A stretch of 34,050 nucleotides of DNA from Candidatus Yanofskyibacteriota bacterium (GCA_016181055.1 JACOZZ010000001.1:1-34050), one strand, 5' to 3'. Shown: positions 9,288-18,538, counted from the first letter of the stretch. The notes: generated by a model not told the origin, from the sequence alone. Made by a program: numbers and translations.

Positions 9288-9339
9288 AATCCCGCCCCTC
9301 CCCAGTTTTTATAATTAAAAACTGGGGAGGGGCGGGATT
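9288..9339. terminator. long perfect hairpin (24-bp arms, 4-nt loop), probable intrinsic terminator
   Basis: AATCCCGCCCCTCCCCAGTTTTTA - TAAT - TAAAAACTGGGGAGGGGCGGGATT, then TTATTT. Confidence 0.85.
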
Positions 9340-9378
9340 TTATTTGTAAAAAGCCCTAGAAAATGCTAAATTTCATGC

Positions 9379-10941
9379 ATGCCAAAGACAACAACAGCCA
9401 GCAAACAACCAGTAGTTAGCTCCAGACCCCCTATCGTGGTTGTCTTAGGTCATGTTGACCACGGTAAAACTACGATATTGGATAAGATAAGGCAGACAAA
9501 AGTCGCTGAAAAAGAAGCCGGCGGGATTACCCAGCATATCGGAGCATATCAAGTAGAACACACATCGGCAGGCTCAGTGCAAGCAAAAAAAATAACCCTT
9601 CTGGATACGCCCGGGCATGAAGCATTTAGCGCAATTCGTTCACGCGGAGCCAAGGTTGCCGATATCGCCGTACTCGTAGTTGCCGCCGATGAGGGCGTTA
9701 AACCGCAAACCAAAGAAGCGATACGGATAATTAAGGAAGCTGAAATACCCTTCGTAGTGGCAATAAATAAAATGGATAAAGAAGGGGCAAACCCCGCCAG
9801 AGTCAGGCAGGAATTAGCTGAATTAGAGGTGCAGGTTGAGGATTATGGTGGCACAGTGCCGGTAATTGAACTCTCAGCTCAAAAAAACGAGGGAATAAAC
9901 GAGCTTTTGGAAATGATCCTACTTGTGGCTGAAATGGAAGAACTTAGTGCGCCATTAGAGGGCCCGGCCAGAGGCATCGTAATAGAATCGCATATGGATG
10001 CCAAACGCGGTTTGGTCGCCACGCTGATAGTACACGAGGGGGAGCTGAAAACCGGGGATTGGATCGTCGCCGGCCCCGCATACGGACGGATAAAAATGCT
10101 TGAAGATTTTTTAGGCGAATCAATAAAACTCGCGACGGCTTCACAGCCATGCTTAACACTTGGCTGGGAAAGCGCGCCGGGCGTCGGCCAGGAATTTCAA
10201 ACTGTTACCGCCAAGCAAGAAGCTGAAAAAATAGCCGCGTCAAAAGCCGAGTTAGGATTCCCCGCTTTATTTTCCAAAGAAACCGGCAGTGAAGAGCAAA
10301 AAACCAATAAAAGAATCGCCAACTTAATAATCAAGGCGGACGTCCAAAGCTCCCTTGAGGCACTTGACCAGACTCTTAAAACGATACATTCCGAAGAGGT
10401 TGAGTATAACATTATTAATTTTGGGGTCGGTAATATCGGCGATAATGACCTTAAAAACGCGCGAGCCACGGGCTCGGCAGTGCTGGGTTTCCATGTTGGC
10501 ATGGACGGTTCAGCAAAACAGCTAGCAGAAAGAGACCAAGTTAAAACACTAACCTTTGATATAATATACGAATTGGTTGAGGCGGTGCGCTCCATTATGT
10601 CAGACCTTCTTGATCCTGAAATTAAGCGCACTCCCTTAGGCAAGTTAAGGGTTTTGGCTACGTTCAAAAGCGGGGATAAATCCCAAATTATCGGCGGCAA
10701 AGTAACGCAAGGCAAGATTGCGCGCGGCACAATGATCGATGTAATAAGAAACGGCACTCTACTTATAACAGGCAAGCTGGGCCAGCTTCAGCACAATAAA
10801 GCCGATGTCGCTGAGGTCAGCGAGGGCCTTGAAGCCGGAATTAGGTTTGACACGGCATCCCAACCGATGCCCCAACAACTTATAAAAGAGAGCGATGTGT
10901 TGGAAATTTATCAGGAAGAAAAAATAAAACGAACGATATAA
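9379..10941 (+). CDS. infB: translation initiation factor IF-2 (short form, 520 aa)
   Basis: RPPIVVVLGHVDHGKTTILDKIRQTKVAEKEAGGITQHIGAY, DTPGHEAFSAIRSRGA, NKMDK. Confidence 0.97.
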   Translation: MPKTTTASKQPVVSSRPPIVVVLGHVDHGKTTILDKIRQTKVAEKEAGGITQHIGAYQVEHTSAGSVQAKKITLLDTPGHEAFSAIRSRGAKVADIAVLVVAADEGVKPQTKEAIRIIKEAEIPFVVAINKMDKEGANPARVRQELAELEVQVEDYGGTVPVIELSAQKNEGINELLEMILLVAEMEELSAPLEGPARGIVIESHMDAKRGLVATLIVHEGELKTGDWIVAGPAYGRIKMLEDFLGESIKLATASQPCLTLGWESAPGVGQEFQTVTAKQEAEKIAASKAELGFPALFSKETGSEEQKTNKRIANLIIKADVQSSLEALDQTLKTIHSEEVEYNIINFGVGNIGDNDLKNARATGSAVLGFHVGMDGSAKQLAERDQVKTLTFDIIYELVEAVRSIMSDLLDPEIKRTPLGKLRVLATFKSGDKSQIIGGKVTQGKIARGTMIDVIRNGTLLITGKLGQLQHNKADVAEVSEGLEAGIRFDTASQPMPQQLIKESDVLEIYQEEKIKRTI

Positions 10942-10954
10942 CGAGGTCATCTCT

Positions 10955-11290
10955 ATGTCTGAACGCTTTAAAAAACTCAATGATCTTCTCCGCGATGAGG
11001 TCGCTAAAATACTTTTAGCCGAGCTGGAAAAAGAGGATAATGTTTTGGTAACCGTAATTGCCGCCGATGTATCGGGCACCCTGGAACACGCAACTATCAA
11101 AATATCTGTTTTTCCGCCTGATAAAGCCGCGGAGGTTCTAAAAAAAATAGGAAAACAAATTTATAACATACAGCAGCTTCTGAACGAACGGCTGGCTATG
11201 CGGCCAATCCCAAAAATCAGGTTTGAAATTGACACTACCGAAGAAAGGGCAAGCCAAATTGAAGAAAAACTAAAAAATTTGAATAATTAA
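10955..11290 (+). CDS. rbfA: ribosome-binding factor A
   Basis: 111 aa immediately after infB; N-term SERFKKLNDLLRDEVAKIL and C-term PKIRFEIDTTEERASQIEEKLKNL match RbfA. Confidence 0.88.
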   Translation: MSERFKKLNDLLRDEVAKILLAELEKEDNVLVTVIAADVSGTLEHATIKISVFPPDKAAEVLKKIGKQIYNIQQLLNERLAMRPIPKIRFEIDTTEERASQIEEKLKNLNN

Positions 11291-11294
11291 ATTT

Positions 11295-11366
11295 GGTGCA
11301 GTGGCGAAGTGGAAACGCTGCGGTCTGCAAAACCGCGATGCGCGGGTTCGATTCCCGCCTGCACCT
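11295..11366 (+). tRNA. tRNA-Cys(GCA)
   Basis: GGTGCAG/CTGCACC acceptor, anticodon stem-loop GCGGT-CTGCAAA-ACCGC (GCA), T-arm GCGGG-TTCGATT-CCCGC, discriminator U as expected for Cys. Confidence 0.95.
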
Positions 11367-11391
11367 CAAAATAAATTATATTTCAATCTAC

Positions 11392-11477
11392 GCTCGGGTG
11401 GCGGAATGGCATACGCACATCACTTAAAATGATGCGGGAGAAATCCCATGTGGGTTCGAGTCCCACCCCGAGCACCA
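11392..11477 (+). tRNA. tRNA-Leu(UAA), CCA encoded
   Basis: GCTCGGG/CCCGAGC acceptor, anticodon stem-loop CATCA-CTTAAAA-TGATG (TAA), variable arm GGGAGAAATCCC, T-arm GTGGG-TTCGAGT-CCCAC, discriminator A + CCA. Confidence 0.95.
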
Positions 11478-11491
11478 CGTTGGAAAAGTCA

Positions 11492-12331
11492 ATGCCTAAA
11501 GAAATTCCCGATTGGGAAAAACAACTTTTGGAAAGAGAACCCGATGAAACGACCGCGGTTTTGGATGTGGAAGCGCTGAAGCCGTACAAAGAAAAAGTTA
11601 AAATTTTGGAAAAAGAGTTGGCAGTACTGGATGGTTTTTTGGACAGGCACTTTGATACCGAGACCCAACTGCAGATATCCGACTTTACTGAGTTGTTCGG
11701 AAATTTGGACACCATAGCTCCGCCCTATATTGATTCTGTTGCCATTGCCTTATCAGCCGATTTTTTAGAAAAGAAATTGATTTATATTTCCAACCGTCTC
11801 CAATATCCGCCGCAGGTGATGAGGGAAATTTTGACCGAACTGGAACGCACGGGAAAAAACGAATCGTTAGGGCAAGTTTTTGAATATGTAAAAACTCTTA
11901 ATTTGGGAATTGTTGAGAATAAAAAGAAAGTCTTATGGCAGCTGGCGAAATATATCGGGATAAAAAGATCAGCGGCTATTTTTGAAGAACAAGACCTGCT
12001 CAAAGAGCGAGCCTACCCCGATTTCTTGGAATACCTGAACCAAAACTTAAATCCAGAAGATAGAAAATGGCTAGAAAGCGACGACCCTGAAGCTGACAAA
12101 ACCGCAAAGCTTGTTTTCAATGACTGGTACGAAATCAACAAAAATAAATTTCTCTTAAGCCGTGAGAAAATACGCAATGAGATCGGAAATATCGCTGAAC
12201 GGCTAGATGATGAAACCGCTTATAAAATTATTGAAAAACATTTAGCAACAAATCCCAAAGAGATTTTTGAACTTTTTGAAAGTCAGGATAGGATAAGCTC
12301 CAAAAAAATGCCCCAAAACACGAAAAAATAA
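11492..12331 (+). CDS. hypothetical protein (280 aa, charged, helical)
   Basis: Start placed at ATG 11492 (MPKEIPDWEKQLLEREPDE) because the ORF-track start at 11429 lies inside tRNA-Leu. Confidence 0.8.
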   Translation: MPKEIPDWEKQLLEREPDETTAVLDVEALKPYKEKVKILEKELAVLDGFLDRHFDTETQLQISDFTELFGNLDTIAPPYIDSVAIALSADFLEKKLIYISNRLQYPPQVMREILTELERTGKNESLGQVFEYVKTLNLGIVENKKKVLWQLAKYIGIKRSAAIFEEQDLLKERAYPDFLEYLNQNLNPEDRKWLESDDPEADKTAKLVFNDWYEINKNKFLLSREKIRNEIGNIAERLDDETAYKIIEKHLATNPKEIFELFESQDRISSKKMPQNTKK

Positions 12332-12360
12332 TCTGCGAACAGGTTCTTAATGAAGACAAT

Positions 12361-12381
12361 AAATCCGCCGAGGGCGGATTT
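12361..12381 (+). terminator. intrinsic terminator
   Basis: AAATCCGCC GAG GGCGGATTT followed by T-rich tract. Confidence 0.75.
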
Positions 12382-12420
12382 TAGTTTTGAATATCCTAGG
12401 TAATAATCGCCTTGCTCCGA

Positions 12421-12449
12421 TTGACCGCAGGCGTTAATGGGAGTATAAC
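12421..12449 (+). promoter_or_regulatory. sigma70-type promoter upstream of M48 peptidase
   Basis: TTGACC - 17 nt - TATAAC. Confidence 0.6.
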
Positions 12450-12494
12450 AAAAAAGTCTATATCTGAACTTTGACAATACGAACGGAGTGCGAA

Positions 12495-14162
12495 ATGAAC
12501 AAAACAAAGAAGATGTTTTCGGTTTTTTTATGCTGGGTAGTTTTGTGGAGCCAAACTGCAAGCATTAACGCCAGCCAAATTAATGCGGGCAATCCCCCGC
12601 CTCCCTCTCTTGATGAGATTATAAAACTTTCCTCTTGGGAGATCAGAGAAATCGCCGAAAATAACGATTTTAACAAGGGCGAGATTCAAGAAAAAATGAA
12701 GGAAATTGAAAAAGCGAACAAGGCTGAAAAAGAACATACCAAAAAAATCCAAAAAGACGCGGAAGCAAAAATCAAAGCTAGCGAGAAAAAGCTGAAGGAT
12801 ATTCCACAATCAGTTACCGACCCCAAAGCGGTTGCGGCCCGTCAAGACCTTAAATGCGGCATAGTGGCCATTAAAGATGAGGCTGCGCCACAAATAGTTG
12901 CCTCCATTGAGAAACGAATTGCTTATGATGTTTCCAACTCCAAGCTTATGCTCTTAAAGGATTGGAAAAGCGCTGCGGCAGAAATAGACAGGAAAACAAA
13001 AAATGGAACTATCTCTCAAAGAACCCTCGGCGATTCCAAAACGCAAATAGGCAATGTTCTTGATATCGGCTCGCGCAGCTCTGAATCACCATTCAGCGGA
13101 CAGGAACAAGATATCCAGCTGGGCGCTGATGAGTTAAGACGGCTCAAGATGACCGGACAATTTCCCAAAGAAGTAGTGGACCCGGTAATCACCGAATATG
13201 TGAATCGTCTGGCTCAGAATCTCGCAAGAAACAGCGACCTTGTAGTACCGCTTAACGTATCGGTTGTAAGTGAAACTGAGAAGAGAAACGGACGTACCGT
13301 CCTTGATAAGAACGGCCAGGAACGGCAAGTGGTAAATGCATTCGCTCTGCCGGGTGGGTTTCTTGTAGTTTATGCCGGCCTTATTTTAGAATCGGAAAGT
13401 GAATCGGAATTTGCCGGAGCTTTGGCTCATGAGATTGCCCACGGGGCCGCTCGCCATGGCCATCGTATTATGAGCCGGGCTGCAAAGTTTAATCTTTTGG
13501 AAACAGCGATACAAATGGCCACACTTTTTATTCCAATGGGTTACTGGCTATTTACTTTAGTAAGATATGGTTTTAGCGGTCTGGATCTTTATCTGAATTT
13601 GAACCTCCTGGGCGTATCAAGAGATTTCGAACTAGAAGCTGACCAGCTTGGGATGCAATATGTTTGGCATACCGGATATGATCCGTCCGGATTCACGACA
13701 TTATTTGATCGCATGGCCGCAGAATCTGGCTACGCCAGCCACACCTCGTTTTTCCAAACCCACCCCGCTTTTGGAGATAGGATTCTTGTAGCCAGCAAGG
13801 AAGAGAGAGCCCTCCGTTCAGTAGACCCAAACAGAACATATGCCACTAATACTTCCGAATTTAACGGAATCCGAGAGCGCGTACGCAAGCTTAACGAAAT
13901 CATCTCCAGAGAAGAAGCGAAGAACCCGGACGAATACCAGCCATCTCTTTTTGAAAAAGAGCAGAAAGAAGAAGAGGCATGCAAAGAAATTCTACCGGCA
14001 GCACCTCCGCTATCCTCAGTAAGAACGGTGCCCGATACGGACCCTATTACTTCAATTCCGGAACCGAATGAAACCGCTCAACCGGAATCGGAGCCAGACG
14101 AATATGACAAGCCGCCCGTGTTAAAAAGAGCGCCGCAGGATAAAACATCGCAAGAAGAATAA
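12495..14162 (+). CDS. secreted M48-family metallopeptidase with N-terminal coiled-coil extension
   Basis: Signal-like N-term MNKTKKMFSVFLCWVVLWSQTASINA; HEIAHGAARHG (HExxH), ELEADQLGMQY third ligand, ALPGGFLVVYAGLI; GGAG upstream of ATG 12495. Confidence 0.93.
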   Translation: MNKTKKMFSVFLCWVVLWSQTASINASQINAGNPPPPSLDEIIKLSSWEIREIAENNDFNKGEIQEKMKEIEKANKAEKEHTKKIQKDAEAKIKASEKKLKDIPQSVTDPKAVAARQDLKCGIVAIKDEAAPQIVASIEKRIAYDVSNSKLMLLKDWKSAAAEIDRKTKNGTISQRTLGDSKTQIGNVLDIGSRSSESPFSGQEQDIQLGADELRRLKMTGQFPKEVVDPVITEYVNRLAQNLARNSDLVVPLNVSVVSETEKRNGRTVLDKNGQERQVVNAFALPGGFLVVYAGLILESESESEFAGALAHEIAHGAARHGHRIMSRAAKFNLLETAIQMATLFIPMGYWLFTLVRYGFSGLDLYLNLNLLGVSRDFELEADQLGMQYVWHTGYDPSGFTTLFDRMAAESGYASHTSFFQTHPAFGDRILVASKEERALRSVDPNRTYATNTSEFNGIRERVRKLNEIISREEAKNPDEYQPSLFEKEQKEEEACKEILPAAPPLSSVRTVPDTDPITSIPEPNETAQPESEPDEYDKPPVLKRAPQDKTSQEE

Positions 14163-14172
14163 AGCTAATTAA

Positions 14173-14194
14173 AAACCCTCTAATGAGGGTTTTA
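14173..14194. terminator. bidirectional terminator between convergent M48 peptidase and folD
   Basis: AAAACCCTC TAAT GAGGGTTTT with flanking A/T runs. Confidence 0.8.
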
Positions 14195-15022
14195 TTTTTC
14201 TTGTATCTTGCAAAGAGCAAGCAGATTTTTCAAAACTGCGGCGATTACTATGGGTCCGACGCCGCCAATGGGCGGAGTTATTAGGCTGGCTTTTTTTGCA
14301 ATCGGCTCAAAATCAACATCTTTACCAAAATCAATGACCACGGCTTCTTCTTTTACCATCTCCTCGGCAATCAGGCCTTCTTGCCCAGTACCGGCAACAA
14401 TAATATCCGCATGGCGTGAAAGTTCCGCTGGATTTGGCGTGAATTCGTTAATTATTGAAACGGTCGCACCTTGGCTGGCTAACCAGTGGCTAATCGGCTT
14501 GCCAACCAAAAGACCGTAACCGAAAATGGCGCATTTTTTTCCCTTTAGGTTAATGTCGTATTTTTTAAAAATTGTTTTTACTGCTTCAACTGCAGGCGGC
14601 AAAATTAAAGAGCGGCCGACCCCCAAAAGCTTCGCCTCGAGGCGAGCAAAAAAAGTCCCTTGTGCCCTCTCCGACAAAACATCCACATCTTTTTCCTGTG
14701 GAATCGCATTCAGTATATATTGGGTATTGATATGCGCTGGCAAAGGCAATTCAATCAGCACGCCGTGGTTTACTCCGGCTTTGGCAATACTGACGATTTC
14801 TTTCCGTAGCTTTTGCGTGGTTATATCAGCCGGAAATTCATAAAGCCGAAAATCAATGCCAATTTTCTCTGCGGCTTTTTTCTTCAATTCTAGAAACTTT
14901 AGGCTGCCGCCATCGTCCCCAACCAAAATCGCCGCCAGTCGCGGTAATTTTGACAGTTTTTTTACCTCTTCAGCAACTTCCGCCAACATCTCCTCCGCTA
15001 TTTTTTTCCCGTCAATTACCAT
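14192..15022 (-). CDS. folD: FolD-family methylenetetrahydrofolate dehydrogenase/cyclohydrolase (divergent)
   Basis: MVIDGKKIAEEMLAEV, IELPLPAHINTQYILNAIPQEKDVDVLSE, LVGKPISHWLASQGATVSI, ITPPIGGVGPIVIAAVLKNLL. Confidence 0.9.
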   Translation of the reverse strand: MVIDGKKIAEEMLAEVAEEVKKLSKLPRLAAILVGDDGGSLKFLELKKKAAEKIGIDFRLYEFPADITTQKLRKEIVSIAKAGVNHGVLIELPLPAHINTQYILNAIPQEKDVDVLSERAQGTFFARLEAKLLGVGRSLILPPAVEAVKTIFKKYDINLKGKKCAIFGYGLLVGKPISHWLASQGATVSIINEFTPNPAELSRHADIIVAGTGQEGLIAEEMVKEEAVVIDFGKDVDFEPIAKKASLITPPIGGVGPIVIAAVLKNLLALCKIQEK

Positions 15023-15026
15023 GTAG

Positions 15027-16187
15027 TTATTTTAGCAAAATATGTTTAATTTTTCTTGCTATTTTAATCATATCCCCTTCTTTCATCCCTTGGGTAGTCA
15101 CGGCCGGGGTGCCAAGGCGGATGCCGGATGGGTCCCAGGGTTTACGGATATCGTAAGGTATCATATTTTTATTGACTATGATGCCGGCACGCTCAAGCCG
15201 CTCCCCTGCTTCTTTGCCGGTCAAGCCAAGCGGTGTTACATCAACCAACATCAGGTGATTATCGGTACCCCCGGTGATAATTTTAAAACCAAGCCGTTCC
15301 AGTTCGGTGGCTAATGCTTTGGCGTTAGCCACAACTTGCCTGGCGTATTTTTTGAAGCTCGGCTTCATCGCCTCCTCAAACGCCACACCCATAGCCGCAA
15401 TCGTGTGCATCTGCGGTCCACCCTGCAAACCAGGAAACACTATTTTATCAATTATATCCGATAAATTATTGACTTGCGGAGTCGATAGTTTGGAAATTAT
15501 AATTGCTCCCCTTGGCCCACGAAGCGTCTTTTGGGTAGTTGTCGTTACAATATCAGCATAAGGAAAGGGACTGGGGTGTACTCCCCCGGCTATAAGACCG
15601 GCGATGTGCGAAATATCCGCTATTAATAGTGCATTAACAGAATCGGCAATTTGGCGGAATTTTTTAAAATCCAACTTGCGCGGATAAGCAGTGGCTCCGC
15701 AGACAATAAGTTGCGGTTTGAATTTCTTAGCGATCCTGGCGACCTCATCATAATCAATCCAGCCATCACGCCCCACTTCGTAATGCCTAAACTTAAAAAG
15801 CTTTCCTGTCATGCTGACATGATGACCGTGTGTAAGATGGCCACCGTGTTCAAGAGACATTGCAAGAATCTTACCACCCAATCCAACCGAACCGATGTAC
15901 GAAGCAAGATTAGCAATACTGCCGGAGTATGGCTGCACATTTACGCCGTATCTTTTCGCTGAAATTTTAAAAACTTTATAAACCAGCCGCTTAACCTCAC
16001 TCTCCAACTGGTCAACAATTTCGTTGCCAAAATAATACCTTTGGCCCGATTTGCCCTCTGCATATTTATTGGTTAACGGCGACCCCAGGGCCGCCAAAAC
16101 ATCCTTGGAAACATAGTTTTCCGATGGAATCAGATTAATCACCTTTTTCTGGCGGGCAATCTCTTTTTTGATTAGTTTTTTTATCAT
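15027..16187 (-). CDS. glyA: serine hydroxymethyltransferase
   Basis: LIPSENYVSKDVLAALGSPLTNKYAEGKSGQRYYFGNEIVDQLE, TTTTQKTLRGPRGAIII, VFPGLQGGPQMHTIAA. Confidence 0.96.
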   Translation of the reverse strand: MIKKLIKKEIARQKKVINLIPSENYVSKDVLAALGSPLTNKYAEGKSGQRYYFGNEIVDQLESEVKRLVYKVFKISAKRYGVNVQPYSGSIANLASYIGSVGLGGKILAMSLEHGGHLTHGHHVSMTGKLFKFRHYEVGRDGWIDYDEVARIAKKFKPQLIVCGATAYPRKLDFKKFRQIADSVNALLIADISHIAGLIAGGVHPSPFPYADIVTTTTQKTLRGPRGAIIISKLSTPQVNNLSDIIDKIVFPGLQGGPQMHTIAAMGVAFEEAMKPSFKKYARQVVANAKALATELERLGFKIITGGTDNHLMLVDVTPLGLTGKEAGERLERAGIIVNKNMIPYDIRKPWDPSGIRLGTPAVTTQGMKEGDMIKIARKIKHILLK

Positions 16188-16822
16188 ATTCCCAATAATT
16201 TCATTAATTGTTCCGGCTTAGACGGTCCTACACGCAAAATTTTGGGTCTTATGGTTGAGAGGTCCAATATCGCTGACGGTGATGATGGCGGTAAGATCCC
16301 GGCATCCAAAATCAAATCCGGTTTCCAAATATTACTCCCAAAAGACTCTACTATTTTATTAATATCACCAGTCGTCTCTTCACCGGTTATATTTGCGGAT
16401 ACAGCCGTCAAAGGATAACCGAACTTGCCCAAAAGCTTGTCTGTTAAAACATAATCAGGGATCCTGATGCTAACCGTGTTCTCACCGGCAGTCACAATGC
16501 GCGGAATGATGTTCTTTTTGGGCAAAATTACGGAGGTGGCGCCCGGCCAGATATTTTCCAGCGCACGTTCCAATTTGGACGGTATAAAGGCCAATTCTCT
16601 CGCCCATTTTATATTGCGCGCAATTATAGGTAATGGCCTGGCTAGTGGCCGGTTTTTTATTTTAAAAATCAATTCCGCCGCATGTTCGTCGCAAGCATTC
16701 GCGCCCAGACAGTAAACCGTATCGGTAGGATAAACAACAATCCCGCCCGTTCGCAAGATTTTAACCGCCTCTGATAAGGCGCCCGAATAATCTTTATTCA
16801 AATCAATTGAAAGAATTTTCAT
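16184..16822 (-). CDS. L-threonylcarbamoyladenylate synthase (TsaC/Sua5 family)
   Basis: ILRTGGIVVYPTDTVYCLGANA, KNRPLARPLPII, LTAVSANITGEETT, PSAILDLS. Confidence 0.93.
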   Translation of the reverse strand: MKILSIDLNKDYSGALSEAVKILRTGGIVVYPTDTVYCLGANACDEHAAELIFKIKNRPLARPLPIIARNIKWARELAFIPSKLERALENIWPGATSVILPKKNIIPRIVTAGENTVSIRIPDYVLTDKLLGKFGYPLTAVSANITGEETTGDINKIVESFGSNIWKPDLILDAGILPPSSPSAILDLSTIRPKILRVGPSKPEQLMKLLGI

Positions 16823-16834
16823 AAGTAATAAAAA

Positions 16835-16850
16835 TGCCGCCAGAGCGGCA
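16835..16850 (-). terminator. intrinsic terminator downstream of yvcK-like gene
   Basis: TGCCGC CAGA GCGGCA with T-run on the minus-strand 3' side. Confidence 0.75.
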
Positions 16851-16876
16851 AAATAACCGATAATAAGCAGTCAGTC

Positions 16877-17842
16877 TTAGTTTAGCAACGATATCAGTAC
16901 CTTGGCCAGCTTCTTTTTTGGATTATGGCGCACAAAATTACCGACGTCAAGCAAATTGGCCGAGATGAATTTAGTTTTTCTGGCATTATTGCGCAAACCC
17001 GATGTTTCTACAAAATGTGAATTCTCTTTAAGATAGCGCTCCAAAACCAAAGCTGACGGTTTCTTGTTATTGAAAACTGCGTAATCTAGGATGCCACGAC
17101 CAAGATATTTTTCAATCGTATCTATAAAATCTTGGGCCTTAAAGCCGTGGGTCTCGCCAAATTTAGTCATCAGGTTGCAAACATAGACTTTTTTAGCTTT
17201 GGATCTTTTAATGGCAGCTGCCACACCCCCCACCAAAAGATTAGGAACAACGCTGGTAAAGAGATCACCCGGACCTATCACTATCATATCCGCCGCTAGT
17301 ATTGCCCTTGTTGCTTCTGGGTTAATTCGAGCTAACGGTTCAAGCCAAACTTTTTTAATAGGGATAGTCGGATCAAATTTCGGAATGTCTATATTAGCTT
17401 CTCCCTTGATAATCACACCGCTGGCCAGTTGAGCGTACAGCATTGTATTATTCAGGGTAACCGGAATAACATTGCCTTTGATATTTAAAATCTTAGAAGC
17501 AACTTTAATGGCACTGCTAAAATTACCCGTCATTTTTTCCAGCGCGCTTAAAAAAATATTACCGAAATTATGTCCGCGCAAATCACCAGAAGAAAAACGA
17601 TAATTAAAAAGGCTGCGAAGGGTTTGGCTCGTATCAGATAGGGCAACTAATGCCCGGCGTATGTCGCCGGGCGGCAATACGCCGTACTGGTCTCGCAATC
17701 TGCCCGTTGAACCGCCACTATCGGCCATAGAAACAACCGCGCTAAGTTCAACTGAGTAGTCGCGCAGTGCCGTAAGTACGACGAAAGTCCCCGTACCTCC
17801 GCCGACTACGACGACTTTCTTGTTTTTTGTTTTAGATACCAT
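16877..17842 (-). CDS. yvcK: gluconeogenesis factor YvcK/CofD-like
   Basis: KVVVVGGGTGTFVVLTALRDY...SMADSGGSTGRLRDQYGVLPPGDIRRALVALSD. Confidence 0.95.
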   Translation of the reverse strand: MVSKTKNKKVVVVGGGTGTFVVLTALRDYSVELSAVVSMADSGGSTGRLRDQYGVLPPGDIRRALVALSDTSQTLRSLFNYRFSSGDLRGHNFGNIFLSALEKMTGNFSSAIKVASKILNIKGNVIPVTLNNTMLYAQLASGVIIKGEANIDIPKFDPTIPIKKVWLEPLARINPEATRAILAADMIVIGPGDLFTSVVPNLLVGGVAAAIKRSKAKKVYVCNLMTKFGETHGFKAQDFIDTIEKYLGRGILDYAVFNNKKPSALVLERYLKENSHFVETSGLRNNARKTKFISANLLDVGNFVRHNPKKKLAKVLISLLN

Positions 17843-18533
17843 AATGCCGAGATGAGAGTAATTTCTCAGCTCCTTCTATGTCTTCGGGGTAGCCCATCGG
17901 CAGCCAGAAATCTGTTTTGACGGCATAAATTTTATGGCCGGCGGTAATCATTTGGTCAATGCTATCAGTCAGAAAATATTCGCCATTAGAATGCCGCCTT
18001 GCCGGAAAATTAAGCACTTCCTTTGTAAGCAACTGGGCTCCGGTTAAAACTAAATTTGTTTTAGGATGGACTGGTTTTTCTTCTATGTTTTTTATGCTGC
18101 CGTCCTCGGATATCTCAACTACGCCGAATTTGCTGGGATTTGCATTCTCGTCGATTACCAGGCACGGCCCCTTGGAACCCATGCATTTCTCCAATGCCCT
18201 TGGACCATGCAGGTCATCAGCATATAAAAGAAAAAACCGCTCATCGGTCTTCAATAAACCTTCACAAAGCTTCAGCGCGTTATATGTGCCAAGTTTTTCT
18301 TTCTGGACGATATAAACGATCTTAAATCGTCCGAAACTTTCCTTAAAATAATCTTTTATCTGATCCTGCAAGTATCCGACAACTAAAACTAGCTCGTCCA
18401 CCGCCGAAGGTAAAATGCCAATGATATGCTCAAGGAGCGGCTTGCCGCAAATTTTTATCATCGGCTTTGGGGTTTTGAGCGTCAGCGGACGCATTCTGAT
18501 ACCCTCCCCGGCCGCTAGAATAATACATCGCAT
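17832..18533 (-). CDS. sugar-phosphate nucleotidyltransferase (NTP_transferase family)
   Basis: CIILAAGEGIRMRPLTLKTPKPMIKICGKPLLEHII; overlaps yvcK start. Confidence 0.93.
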   Translation of the reverse strand: MRCIILAAGEGIRMRPLTLKTPKPMIKICGKPLLEHIIGILPSAVDELVLVVGYLQDQIKDYFKESFGRFKIVYIVQKEKLGTYNALKLCEGLLKTDERFFLLYADDLHGPRALEKCMGSKGPCLVIDENANPSKFGVVEISEDGSIKNIEEKPVHPKTNLVLTGAQLLTKEVLNFPARRHSNGEYFLTDSIDQMITAGHKIYAVKTDFWLPMGYPEDIEGAEKLLSSRHYGI

Positions 18534-18538
18534 AAGTC

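Noticed and set aside
10197-10775. 192-aa minus-strand ORF antisense to infB
   Set aside because: Composition and position are those of a shadow ORF opposite a strongly conserved gene; no recognisable domain.
11429-11491. ORF-track start of the hypothetical protein inside tRNA-Leu
   Set aside because: Codons derive from the tRNA gene; ATG at 11492 is the reasonable start.
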